64,000 bases of DNA, from the NCBI GenBank assembly GCA_040235565.1, contig JBECLA010000101.1:1-64000 (forward strand), in the 5' to 3' direction. Source of the stretch: JAHEIJ01 sp040235565 (GTDB lineage Bacteria; Pseudomonadota; Gammaproteobacteria; UBA6429; Thiohalophilaceae). Numbering within the stretch: position 1 is the first letter of the stretch; the number at the start of each line of letters is the position of its first letter. The notes below the pieces were generated by a model. The model did not search any database and was not told where the DNA came from. It was given only the letters and a program-made list of their open reading frames with translations. The translations under genes were made by a program, and so were the position numbers. This document shows, piece after piece, positions 37,229-45,787 of the stretch.

Positions 37229-37270
37229 AATAGTAAATAAACATGTCTGAATTATATCAGATTAAAATAA

Positions 37271-37942
37271 CTAGCGGACATTGCTAAAAAACTTTTTGGC
37301 AGGTATTGGCAAACGAAGTTCATGACTAGCGAGGATTAGCAGAACACGCCAAAAGCTCAACCAGATTCCCTGTTGCTCGAATTTTCGGGATGCCGTGATG
37401 ACATAACTGTCCAGCATGACCGGTTGAGTCACCTTGACCAGCTTTTCACCAAGCAACAGGTCTTCCAGAACGGGGGTCTCCGGGAACATACCCAGTTTAA
37501 TAAACAACTCGTGGCGTACAAACATGGCCTGGTCACCATAAAAAATCCGGGTGCAGCGACAACGAAAATTATGCAGCCATGAGATCAGGCGCAGGCTCCA
37601 TGCCCGACCTGAAAAGCGGTGCTTAAATCCGCCAGCCAGGATATCGGCTGGAAGTGCGTCAATACTTTTCAGAGCATTTTCTGGCAAGAGAGTATCCGCA
37701 TGCAAAAATAACAACCAGTCCCCCGTGGCGTAGCGGACGCCCTCATTCATCTGGCTGGCACGCCCACTGACAGCTTTCTGTACTTGAATACGACTCTCCT
37801 GGCTGACAATCTCCAGCGTGTTATCCGTACTGCCACCATCGACAATAATCACCTCAAACTCGCCGGCCTGTGAAAAAACGTGTTGTAACGTGGCGGGCAG
37901 GGCACGCTCCTCATTCAGGACGGGAATGATGATTGAAATCAT
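37271..37942 (-). CDS. Family 2 glycosyltransferase (TIGR04283-like)
   Basis: About 223 residues from the methionine at 37942 that opens ISIIIPVLNEERALP; a slightly longer start (37963 or 37987) is possible and no SD decides it. It is a GT-A fold with the nucleotide-sugar motif EVIIVDGGSTDNT and the DXD-like LFLHADTLLP. It resembles the TIGR04283 group, often called arsenosugar-related glycosyltransferases. The acceptor is unknown. C-terminal hydrophobic helices suggest membrane association. Confidence 0.85.
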   Translation of the reverse strand: MISIIIPVLNEERALPATLQHVFSQAGEFEVIIVDGGSTDNTLEIVSQESRIQVQKAVSGRASQMNEGVRYATGDWLLFLHADTLLPENALKSIDALPADILAGGFKHRFSGRAWSLRLISWLHNFRCRCTRIFYGDQAMFVRHELFIKLGMFPETPVLEDLLLGEKLVKVTQPVMLDSYVITASRKFEQQGIWLSFWRVLLILASHELRLPIPAKKFFSNVR

Positions 37943-38005
37943 GCTTGTCAGAAATTCGGACATCCGTGCCCGGTCATTACGTATCAAAATACCGTGGCTA
38001 AATTC

Positions 38006-38632
38006 TTACCAATAAGCCAACAGGCGATCATTCTCGATTTTGTGTTCAAAGCGATTGAGCGGTCGTTTCCCCTTGGCGATACATTCGCCGGTTTCGATAT
38101 TGAAAGCCCATTCGTGTTTCGGGCAGGTAAGTGTCTTGCCTTCCAGGGACAGGTGGGGGATATCGGTTACCTGATGGGGACACCGACTGTCATATACGCT
38201 GATGTCATCACCCTTGCGGTAGGTAAACAGATGACGCCCATCGACTTCAAAGTAGGCCGCTTCTTCCTGGGGAATATCCGCCACGGCGGCCACATCATGC
38301 CAGCCCGGTTTGGCATCGAGATTCTCTGGGCGGAATTCAGGGATATCCATATCGAGCAGAATTTCCGTGGCCCAGACAATCTTCGCCAAACCCAGTACGG
38401 GAAAGGCCATTAGCAGAGCATCAATGATTTCGTTGGGGCTGGCACCGTTTCGTAAAGCCCGGGTCAGATATTGACGGAAGCCGGGTTCGGTCTGCACTGC
38501 CACCTTGGTAATCACGGAGATCAGATCCCGTGTCCGGGTATCCAGATGGGTTTCTGATTTTTTTAGAAATGAAAAGTAGGCCGTCATCGCTTCCGGACGG
38601 GCTTTTATCAGGTAATTCAGTGCATCACTCAT
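38006..38632 (-). CDS. CMD (AhpD-like) domain fused to a Rieske [2Fe-2S] domain
   Basis: A 208-residue fusion. Residues 1-95 are a carboxymuconolactone-decarboxylase/AhpD-type helical domain (TRDLISVITKVAVQTEPGF, NEIIDALLMAF) lacking the redox CxxC. Residues 105-208 are a Rieske-type ferredoxin with CPH and CPKHEW, the two Cys and two His cluster ligands. It has no signal peptide. It could be an electron-transfer subunit tied to an AhpD-like scaffold. No oxygenase partner is adjacent. Domain order and lack of CxxC make function unclear. Confidence 0.85.
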   Translation of the reverse strand: MSDALNYLIKARPEAMTAYFSFLKKSETHLDTRTRDLISVITKVAVQTEPGFRQYLTRALRNGASPNEIIDALLMAFPVLGLAKIVWATEILLDMDIPEFRPENLDAKPGWHDVAAVADIPQEEAAYFEVDGRHLFTYRKGDDISVYDSRCPHQVTDIPHLSLEGKTLTCPKHEWAFNIETGECIAKGKRPLNRFEHKIENDRLLAYW

Positions 38633-38972
38633 TGCTATTGCTCCGCTTACAGTAGGGTTTTTGAGGTTGAGCCGGCATGGTAATCTGGTCTGGTAATAAA
38701 TCAGAATATTGTTCCTGCTAAATATAATAGAGAGGGAATGTTAAAGTAAAATATCCGGGTATTTATTCAGGCCGACAAAAACACTGGCCTGATATTGTTT
38801 TTTCCTGTGTCAATCGGCATTGTTGATCTCAAGCAGCAAAGTGGCAGGATTTAGTACAAATTTTCGCACCAGGACCGGGCAGTACTAAAATATGAGACAA
38901 TCCGAATCGGAAAGAAATATCAGATATCAGTAGTATGGTGAATAAAACGGTGAATAAGATATTCTCAACTGC
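38633..38972. other. Intergenic region with two inverted repeats
   Basis: No gene is supported. Inverted repeats are TCAGGCC...GGCCTGA (38767-38792, followed on the plus strand by a T-rich run) and TTTAGTAC...GTACTAAA (38850-38889). The first could end transcription from the plus strand, though no plus gene is upstream. The region also contains the promoter of the CMD-Rieske gene and the end of the GGDEF-EAL transcript. Confidence 0.5.
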
Positions 38973-41411
38973 TCAGGTTTTAACCCAATTCTGTGAAGGT
39001 ACTTTTATTTCAACATCCTCTGATTGCGGGTTAACCGTCCTCTGCTCACTAAACTGCTTGAATTTGCCAGGTTCAGAGTTGACAAAATCCAGCATTGCTG
39101 TCGCCGATAGAACCTCTTTGATAAAGAAGCCTTGTGCAAAGTCACATTCAAGAGTTTCAAGCAGGCTCAATGCCTCACAGGAGGTGACTCCTTCAGCGAC
39201 CACGTTTATACCGAGATTATGCGCCAAATCGATGATGGCACGGACGATAACTTTATCATTATCATCCTCCAACATTTCCATTACAAAAGAACGGTCAATT
39301 TTAAGTTCGCTGATAGGTAACTGTTTCAGATAGGCCAAAGAGGAATAGCCGGTGCCGAAATCATCAATGGAAATAGCCACATCAAGTGATTGAAGCTGTG
39401 CAAGTATTGCGCGGGATCGTATAGGATCAACCATGATGTCACTTTCTGTCAATTCAAGAATACAGCAACTTGACGGAAGTTTGTGATCAGACAAAACCCG
39501 GCACAGAATCTCTGACAATTTCGTATCATGCAGGCATTGCACTGAAAGATTAATGGCAACCGAAAGATCGGTATTACATTTGCGCCATCTTGCACATTGT
39601 TCCAGCGCGTCTTCTATCACCAGGTAAGTGAGAGGTCGAATAAGCCCTGTCTGTTCAGCAAGTGGGATTACTTCTGCAGGATTGATTATACCGCGTTGAG
39701 GATGATTCCAGCGTAACAATGCCTCGGCGCCAATAATCTTGCCAGATGTGATATCAATTTTGCATTGATAGTGTACATCCAGTTCTTTATTGTCGATGGC
39801 GGTACGCAACTCGGACATCAGCTGAAGTCTGCTAATATGGTGCGTATCTGCAGCTGGATCATAAATTGCGTAATTCTTGTTTCCCTGCTTGGCATTGTAC
39901 ATGGCTACGTCAGCACGCTGCATCAGGATATTGACATCATCGCCATGAACCGGGGATTCAACAATACCAATACTGATTCCGACATTCAGGTTGTGACCTT
40001 CGACCTTGAAGGGTGCAGAAAAATCACTTGCAATTTGTTCTGCAATTCTTTGCGCCTGTGCGATATTGGTATCAGGGAGCAGGATGCTGAACTCATCTCC
40101 ACCAAGTCGTGCCACCGTGTCTGCCTTACGTACGGATTTATACAGTCTCTCCGCTGCCTGTTGCAATACAAGGTCACCGATATGATGACCAAGAGTATCG
40201 TTTATCTCTTTAAAATGATCCAAATCACTCACGAGAAGAGTGAGAGGTTCCTTGGTAAAATGACTCCGAATCAAGGCGCCCTGTAGACGCTCGTTCAACA
40301 TCTTGCGATTAGGCAAATCAGTAAGTGGATCATGTGATGCCTGGTATTCAAGTGCTTCGGTTTCGTTTTTTACAGCGCTGACCAGTGTCTTGAATCGTTC
40401 TTCCAGGATATCCAGCTCATTATTGGTATGGACTTCTGGTTGCTTGATCGCCATGCCCTTGGAAAATTCCACTACGCGATCCGTCATTGAGCGCAAGCGT
40501 CGAGTGAGATAGTACATAATCAGCATAAAAGTTATGACAAATGCTGTGATTGATACCGATCGCTGCTGGCGTGCACGATTCAGGACTTCCTGAGTCAGGT
40601 CATTCACTTCCTGCAATGGCACAAACGAAACAAATCGGATTACAAGGTCAGTTGATCCATAATCAAAAAAGCCTTTGCCAATTGTCACGTAAACACCGCT
40701 CAAATCGGATACATGTATGCCATTTGGCACCATTTTGGGATCACTGCTGACAAGGATAGTGTCATCATCTTCAGCAAGTAATGCCACTGTGTGCTGCGAA
40801 GTTGAATAAGCCTGGGATTCGCGCAGGAAATTACTGTCAAGCGGCGAAGCCAGTATCAATGTAGCCATATGCTGACCACGTACCTGGACGGGTTCCGTTG
40901 TAACAAGGTATGGAGCATCAGCGAGTTGCGTTAGATAACTCTGATTAGTTGATAATGTCAGAAGCAGGGAGGCGGGTGGCAATAATTGTGCTGCAGGTTG
41001 AGTATTATCCCAGTTATATATTTCCCGTACCTGTCCGGTATTGTCCAGCAAGATGGCAAAGCGCGGCATAACAAACTGCCTCAAGATGGAGTGATTTGGC
41101 ATCCATTGAGGAGTATCTTGATGATAGACAGGACTGGAATAGTTATGATCGTTCCAATCGGTATTCAACAGATATTCTGCAAGTTGATTCGTGTTAGCGA
41201 GCAGTTTCGCGGCCTGACTGTATATCTTTACATGTCGATCGAAACGGGTTCTATGATATTGCGCCTGTATACCAAAGCGCTCAGCGAGTTTTTTATTGAA
41301 AAGCTCCTGAAGCATGCTTGTCTGATAGCTGTCGGATATAAACCACACTGTCATGCCAAGCACGGCAGTGAGGATCAGCATCTTGAGCGTAAGGCCAACC
41401 TGATGAATCAT
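38973..41411 (-). CDS. Membrane GGDEF-EAL protein with periplasmic sensor region
   Basis: An 812-residue protein. Helix 1 (about 8-27), a periplasmic region of about 250 residues, helix 2 (about 285-305) and a HAMP-like linker precede the cyclic-di-GMP domains. The GGDEF domain (about 365-525) has the intact RLGGDEF active site. The EAL domain (about 540-790) begins with EALLRW and has DDFGTGYSS. It could make and/or break cyclic di-GMP. It is 18 bases downstream of the periplasmic binding-protein gene, so the pair is likely one operon and possibly one signalling module. Confidence 0.93.
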   Translation of the reverse strand: MIHQVGLTLKMLILTAVLGMTVWFISDSYQTSMLQELFNKKLAERFGIQAQYHRTRFDRHVKIYSQAAKLLANTNQLAEYLLNTDWNDHNYSSPVYHQDTPQWMPNHSILRQFVMPRFAILLDNTGQVREIYNWDNTQPAAQLLPPASLLLTLSTNQSYLTQLADAPYLVTTEPVQVRGQHMATLILASPLDSNFLRESQAYSTSQHTVALLAEDDDTILVSSDPKMVPNGIHVSDLSGVYVTIGKGFFDYGSTDLVIRFVSFVPLQEVNDLTQEVLNRARQQRSVSITAFVITFMLIMYYLTRRLRSMTDRVVEFSKGMAIKQPEVHTNNELDILEERFKTLVSAVKNETEALEYQASHDPLTDLPNRKMLNERLQGALIRSHFTKEPLTLLVSDLDHFKEINDTLGHHIGDLVLQQAAERLYKSVRKADTVARLGGDEFSILLPDTNIAQAQRIAEQIASDFSAPFKVEGHNLNVGISIGIVESPVHGDDVNILMQRADVAMYNAKQGNKNYAIYDPAADTHHISRLQLMSELRTAIDNKELDVHYQCKIDITSGKIIGAEALLRWNHPQRGIINPAEVIPLAEQTGLIRPLTYLVIEDALEQCARWRKCNTDLSVAINLSVQCLHDTKLSEILCRVLSDHKLPSSCCILELTESDIMVDPIRSRAILAQLQSLDVAISIDDFGTGYSSLAYLKQLPISELKIDRSFVMEMLEDDNDKVIVRAIIDLAHNLGINVVAEGVTSCEALSLLETLECDFAQGFFIKEVLSATAMLDFVNSEPGKFKQFSEQRTVNPQSEDVEIKVPSQNWVKT

Positions 41412-41429
41412 ATAAAATTGAGCACGCTT

Positions 41430-42452
41430 TTAATTAACAGGAGGATAGTGGGCGAGTGATTTACCATCAGGTTCACCAACCAGCTCATCGTTCTTGAATT
41501 TCCATCCAGCCGCTTTAAGCATTGATACCGGTATCATACCGTAACGTTGATGATTTTCTTCAATAAAATTTCTCAAATGGGCAATTAGTTTCGCTGTGTC
41601 CTCATGCTTTTTCCCTGGCCTTTGCCAGGTCGTCAAATTATAGGTCCGATAAAACGGGTAGTTTCCTGCTGCAATATATTGTGTGTCTGTTGCCGCATGA
41701 CCGTTAAGCATGACCATCTTTACAGTTCCCGGTTTGCTGTACGTATTAACCATGAAGGGGGTCTCAATACTGATGGCATTTAACTCCTGTCCGACCTTGG
41801 CAATAAGATCCGGTATCACCCCGACTTCTTTTAGATTGGGACTGAAGAATTCCTGTTTCTTTAATAACAATGTCCAATGACCAGGGCGTGCCTTACAGTG
41901 GAGTCGCGCATTGGTAGCGATAGGTTCACTTAGAGACTGCACAGGATTCAGGTCCTCCCAGTGACGCAACTTGCCACGAAAAATGTCACGCGCCTCGGTA
42001 GTGCTAAGATTGTTCACCGGATTTTTGGCATTGACGATGACCGCGATGGCTGATATCCCGATGGTATGGAATTCCAGACCGGGCAACCGATCCGTGTCAC
42101 CGGGAGGACAGCAGAAAGCACCGCTGTCGACGGTCTTGCGTAATAACTTTCCAGCAGAGATTCCACAGGTACCGCTTTGCACAACGATCTTCAGGCCGTG
42201 TGCCTGGGCATATTTTTCCACTTCCTCGCGCAGGATCGGATACGTTTGTTGACCAAATGACACTACCAGATCGGCATCCTTGAGGTCTTTTTCATAACTG
42301 ACATCTTGAGTTTCCCACTCCAGTGGCATCTTCATCACTTTGTGGTTTTCAATGAAGGCACGACCTTGCAGGCCCACATCCGCTGCATAAGACGGGACAC
42401 ATAACCATGCCAGGGAAAGGAGAAAAGCCGAAATAGCGCAATTATTACGCAT
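41430..42452 (-). CDS. Periplasmic substrate-binding protein (PstS-like superfamily)
   Basis: A 340-residue exported protein (signal peptide to about residue 23, ...PSYAAD) of the phosphate-type periplasmic binding superfamily. A VVQSGTCGISAGKLLRK block, an unusual CCPPG cysteine pair, and the ISAIAVIVNAKNPVNNLSTTEARDIFRG segment (a PstS/PBP-like ligand site) are visible. A GGAGG SD precedes the start. No ABC permease is present, but a membrane GGDEF-EAL protein follows at once, suggesting a sensory rather than transport role. The ligand is unknown. Confidence 0.85.
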   Translation of the reverse strand: MRNNCAISAFLLSLAWLCVPSYAADVGLQGRAFIENHKVMKMPLEWETQDVSYEKDLKDADLVVSFGQQTYPILREEVEKYAQAHGLKIVVQSGTCGISAGKLLRKTVDSGAFCCPPGDTDRLPGLEFHTIGISAIAVIVNAKNPVNNLSTTEARDIFRGKLRHWEDLNPVQSLSEPIATNARLHCKARPGHWTLLLKKQEFFSPNLKEVGVIPDLIAKVGQELNAISIETPFMVNTYSKPGTVKMVMLNGHAATDTQYIAAGNYPFYRTYNLTTWQRPGKKHEDTAKLIAHLRNFIEENHQRYGMIPVSMLKAAGWKFKNDELVGEPDGKSLAHYPPVN

Positions 42453-42824
42453 CAGAGTACCTCCACCGACTGCCGGGAATTGAGCAGCGCGTTAAGTTGT
42501 TTATTATTTTGGAATGTGATGTAGATATCGGTTAGAAAGGCATAAATATTAACCGGATACCTGCAAATTAGAATTTATATATATAGTAATAAATGATTGT
42601 GAACTTCATCTGGCAATCTTTCCAGCAGAATCCGGGGCTGAGTCTGATGTTACGGGCTCCAGTGCGCCCCATTCACTGGCTTGTGGCTGCTCAGCCTATT
42701 ACGAAAGGCATAGCGGTCTTTCCTGTCCAACGAAAGACCGCCTTAACCTTACATGCCGACCTGATCACTCCATCACGCTATCGAATTGAAATGACGCTCA
42801 TCCATCAGTGGCTGACATTGATGA
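42453..42824. other. Intergenic region (about 370 bases) with a hairpin
   Basis: No gene is supported. A plus-strand frame at 42593-42886 overlaps the DUF6356 gene and has no SD. The main visible structure is the 10-bp inverted repeat at 42713-42741. Confidence 0.5.
42713..42741. repeat. Perfect 10-bp inverted repeat
   Basis: GCGGTCTTTC (42713-42722) and GAAAGACCGC (42732-42741) surround a 9-base loop. It lies about 85-110 bases after the stop of the DUF6356-like gene on the minus strand and could act as a terminator or RNA-stability hairpin, though no T-run follows. Confidence 0.55.
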
Positions 42825-43103
42825 TCAAACGCGGATTTCGTTGTGATTCGGTCCAAGATATGTCGTTTCGGGTTTGTTGCCAGTAGTAAGCTTGGCCGAT
42901 TCTATCCAGCTATTGCGTTCATCCAGGTATGCCATGGTGGCTTCCAGATCGTGTTCTGGTTTGATTGGAATGAATGGCAAAACAGCATGTGAAGCAAATA
43001 CAATTACACTGATAAACAGGCGATAAGCAATGCCAAGGGCAAAGTAGGCATGTTCAAGGTAAGTCACGCCCTGTTGCTGTGTGTGATGAGTAAATGGGTT
43101 CAT
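42825..43103 (-). CDS. DUF6356-like small membrane protein
   Basis: 92 residues from the ATG at 43103, which has GGAGGA at good spacing; a longer frame to 43139 is rejected. A TYLEHAYFALGIAYRLF start and a helix HAVLPFIPI resemble DUF6356, a family of small inner-membrane proteins of unknown function. Its promoter carries the shared repeat motif (43156-43221). Confidence 0.75.
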   Translation of the reverse strand: MNPFTHHTQQQGVTYLEHAYFALGIAYRLFISVIVFASHAVLPFIPIKPEHDLEATMAYLDERNSWIESAKLTTGNKPETTYLGPNHNEIRV

Positions 43104-43155
43104 TGTCAGTTCCTCCAAGATCGCAATGGTTCTATTCATTGTTTGCCTGGTAGTA

Positions 43156-43221
43156 ACTGTAACGAGAAGGTGTTTCGTTCGGATTTCTCCCGTGTTGCTT
43201 TTTGTAAACGGTTTGTAACAG
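43156..43221 (-). promoter_or_regulatory. Regulon site B: repeat motif plus -10 box for the DUF6356-like gene
   Basis: On the minus strand CTGTTACAAA-N5-TACAAA (43221-43201) is followed after exactly 39 bases by TACAGT (43161-43156) as the -10 box, giving a start near 43149, about 46 bases before the ATG. A matching AGAAATCC block lies between. See the identical layout at 44733-44798 and 48652-48727. Confidence 0.75.
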
Positions 43222-43294
43222 TGTAATTCAGCCTGATAAATTAATAATGCGGCATGATCCGGCGAATCATACCGCTATTGCCAGGACCTGGAGC

Positions 43295-43552
43295 TCACTT
43301 GTTCCCGGAATTCGCAGGGAACCAGAAAGGCTTGCTCATCATACAGCTGATCCAGACTACGGCCATATACAGAAGGCTGCCGATTGCCATGAGGTTATAG
43401 ACGAATTCAGCCGCTTTGCGTTCCTGCAGTGAACTGTATTGTCCCGTCAGCAAAAGGTATACAGCAAAACTGAATACCAGAAACGCGATAAAAATGTTCA
43501 ATCTCAAGATCCGGCGGATACGTAATGCCTTGTCAACAGAGAGCAATTTCAT
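43295..43552 (-). CDS. Small two-helix membrane protein
   Basis: 85 residues from the ATG at 43552 with AAGGAG 11 bases before it; the longer frame from 43690 is not supported. Two hydrophobic helices (about 18-38 and 55-73) flank a short loop. No family is recognised. It lies between mddA and the DUF6356 gene on the same strand, 216 bases after mddA, and may share its transcript. Confidence 0.65.
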   Translation of the reverse strand: MKLLSVDKALRIRRILRLNIFIAFLVFSFAVYLLLTGQYSSLQERKAAEFVYNLMAIGSLLYMAVVWISCMMSKPFWFPANSGNK

Positions 43553-43768
43553 TAATTTATTCTCCTTCACGAAAAACCAAAACAGCACCGAATTTACGGG
43601 TGTACTGGTTTGCTGGCCTTGATCATGGTCAAGGGAAGGGCAAGGACAAGGGAAATTTGTGCTGCGGACCATATTTCCTGCCGGATTCAACAGGATGACC
43701 TGTGTGATTTGTCACGAAATAAGAACAGACGACGCCGGATGACGCCGTCTGTTTCACTGAAGTTGCTC

Positions 43769-44530
43769 TCAAGCAGCGTCAGCAGCAGCGTGAGCTGCAG
43801 TACTACCCTTGAGACGCGGCACAAACATGGGTACCTCTTTTTTGTACTGTTTGTACTCCGGCAATTCATTTGCCAGATCGCGTTCTTCCAGCAGCGCACC
43901 GATGAAGATATATCCCGTAGCCAGCAGCGAGAATACCAGGTGTGACACGGTCATGGTGGGTGCTGCCCAGAGTCCGAGCAGGAAGCCAACATAGAGAGGA
44001 TGTCGCACATGACGGTATAACCACGGTGTACCAAACTTCACGGGGGTATAGGGCTGACCCCGGAAATATAGCCAAACCTGACGCAATCCAAACAGGTCGA
44101 AATGGTTAATCAGGAACGATGCAGTCAGCACCATGGCCCAGCCTGTCATAAACACCGTATAGATAGCGATAATGGCAGCGGTATTTTCAACTTCCCAGAT
44201 CACGCCGCCAAGCGGTTGCCAAAAGTAGACACTCGCGCCCAGTAACAGGCTGGCAACTAACACAAAGGTACTACGTTCCATTGGTTCAGGCACGATGCGG
44301 GTCCACAACCGTTTGAAACCGGGGCGCGCCATGATGCTATGCTGCAGGGCAAAGGCAGCCAGCAGTCCGACATCAATGAGCAAGGCCGTTCCAAGCGAAC
44401 CGGTTCGCACCGAATCAAGTGAGGGGCTGACACCAATATTACCGATAAATAGGATGGCATAGCTTAATACACCAAAAAACAGGGCGTAACTGACTACACC
44501 ATAGGTGAGTACCGAAATACGTTTAATCAT
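43769..44530 (-). CDS. mddA: Methanethiol S-methyltransferase MddA-like
   Basis: A 253-residue inner-membrane protein with about six helices, in the NnrU/isoprenylcysteine-methyltransferase-like family. The C-terminal signature RHVRHPLYVGFLLGLWAAP and the EERDLANELPEYKQYKKEVP block match MddA, which methylates methanethiol to dimethyl sulfide with SAM. AAGGAG precedes the start. It follows the 34-residue peptide gene and both are downstream of regulon site C. Confidence 0.88.
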   Translation of the reverse strand: MIKRISVLTYGVVSYALFFGVLSYAILFIGNIGVSPSLDSVRTGSLGTALLIDVGLLAAFALQHSIMARPGFKRLWTRIVPEPMERSTFVLVASLLLGASVYFWQPLGGVIWEVENTAAIIAIYTVFMTGWAMVLTASFLINHFDLFGLRQVWLYFRGQPYTPVKFGTPWLYRHVRHPLYVGFLLGLWAAPTMTVSHLVFSLLATGYIFIGALLEERDLANELPEYKQYKKEVPMFVPRLKGSTAAHAAADAA

Positions 44531-44566
44531 TGGTCTGTCTCCTTATTTAATAGAATGTTGTTTCCT

Positions 44567-44671
44567 TCAGGCTGCCGTCCAGGCCAGATTGCTCATGGTC
44601 TGTAACAGTAGCTGCCAGCGTTGCTTCAAAGACTTTTCAGCTTTTGAAGCTTGTTTATCTCCATGTTTCAT
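44567..44671 (-). CDS. 34-residue peptide upstream of mddA
   Basis: A short frame not usually called: ATG at 44671 with a perfect-looking SD (GGAGGTCATC) and a stop at 44567, 36 bases before the mddA start. The predicted peptide is basic (starts MKHGDKQASKAEKSLKQRW) with an amphipathic C-terminal half. It lies directly downstream of regulon site C, about 55 bases from the predicted transcript start. It could be a leader or a micro-protein partner of MddA. Confidence 0.6.
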   Translation of the reverse strand: MKHGDKQASKAEKSLKQRWQLLLQTMSNLAWTAA

Positions 44672-44732
44672 GATGACCTCCACTGGTTTGGCAGCAATGT
44701 GACGCGATGGCACGTCTCATTGCGTAACCAGA

Positions 44733-44798
44733 ACTCTAGTCACCACGTGTATCTAAATGATTTCTAACAAGAATAGATTTGTAGCCTGTTTGTAACAG
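44733..44798 (-). promoter_or_regulatory. Regulon site C: repeat motif plus -10 box for the mddA operon
   Basis: On the minus strand CTGTTACAAA-N5-TACAAA (44798-44778), 39 bases, then TAGAGT (44738-44733) as the -10. An AGAAATCA block and AGATACA lie between. The start is predicted near 44726. The layout matches sites B and A base for base in spacing. The plus-strand response regulator gene begins about 120 bases to the right. Confidence 0.75.
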
Positions 44799-44920
44799 CA
44801 GCGTATCAATGCTTGCGCTCGAATCCCTGCTTGGCTATTTTTTGTCCTATATTAAGAATGAAAAAATGGTTATCATATTAGGAATTATCATAATAATAAT
44901 CACAACATAGGGTCGAGGAG

Positions 44921-45658
44921 ATGGCGGAAGATCAATACCAGCTACTGGTCGTTGATGATGATCCTGATATTCGGGAACTGATTTGCGACTACTTTTCTGA
45001 CAATGGCTTCTGTGTGGTCGAGGCAGAGGATGCAGCGGCCATGCGTAACGCGATTGACAACGCGGTACCTGATGTCGTGTTACTGGATGTGGGTTTACCG
45101 GGGGAGGATGGGCTAAGCCTGGCCCGCTATCTGCGGGAGCATCATGATGTGGGAATTATCATGGTATCCGGTGCCGGACAAACCGTGGATCGGATCATTG
45201 GCCTGGAAGTCGGCGCCGATGATTATGTCACCAAACCGTTTGATCCCCGCGAATTACATGCCCGGGTAAAATGTGTACTACGGCGTTACCAGCGCAGTAC
45301 CGCAACCTCCCCGGAATCTGATAATGATAAAATAGCCAAAGGCAACGGAAAACTCCGTGTGGGTGAATTTCTCCTGGATCTCAACAGTCGCCAGCTGCTA
45401 GGTAGTGATCGCGCTGAAATTCCTATCACAGCTATGGAGTTCGACTTGCTGCAGGTCTTTGCCGAACGTCCCAACCGGGCCATGTCGCGTGACCAGTTAC
45501 TGACCCTGACCCAGGGTAGGGACTGGGACCCTTACGACCGTAGCATTGATATTCGCATTGCGCGGCTGCGCAAAAAAATCGAACCCGATCCTGATAAGCC
45601 ACGGGTGATCAAGACAGTACGCGGAGTGGGATACATGTTTATACCGCCACAAAACTGA
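44921..45658 (+). CDS. PhoB/OmpR-family response regulator
   Basis: A 245-residue regulator. The receiver domain has the acidic pocket VVDDDPD and the phospho-acceptor in VLLDVGLPGEDG (about Asp57), with KPFDPREL around the conserved Lys. A winged helix of the OmpR/PhoB type follows (about 145-245; MEFDLLQVF and IKTVRGVGYMFIPP). The class binds direct repeats at 10-11-bp spacing. Repeats of exactly that kind (TACAAA at an 11-bp step) lie upstream of three neighbouring units. It is followed by the hybrid kinase, its likely cognate. Confidence 0.95.
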   Translation: MAEDQYQLLVVDDDPDIRELICDYFSDNGFCVVEAEDAAAMRNAIDNAVPDVVLLDVGLPGEDGLSLARYLREHHDVGIIMVSGAGQTVDRIIGLEVGADDYVTKPFDPRELHARVKCVLRRYQRSTATSPESDNDKIAKGNGKLRVGEFLLDLNSRQLLGSDRAEIPITAMEFDLLQVFAERPNRAMSRDQLLTLTQGRDWDPYDRSIDIRIARLRKKIEPDPDKPRVIKTVRGVGYMFIPPQN

Positions 45659-45787
45659 ACATGTATGGCAATTGTTTCAGTTTTGTATCAATTGTTTCCT
45701 TTATTTCAATCAGCCGGGATGATGTGCCTGAATTGTTATACTGAGATATAAGCGACAAGTTCTGGAACACCCCTTACAGGTAGCACG

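Noticed and set aside
36840..37240. Plus-strand frames across the tRNA-Arg region
   Set aside because: They translate tRNA and repeat sequence antisense to the tRNA; not genes.
42593..42886. 97-residue plus-strand frame
   Set aside because: No SD, overlaps the DUF6356 gene and contains the 10-bp hairpin; composition not protein-like.
44505..44702. 65-residue plus-strand frame opposite the 34-residue peptide
   Set aside because: It is a shadow of the minus-strand peptide gene and mddA start; no SD.
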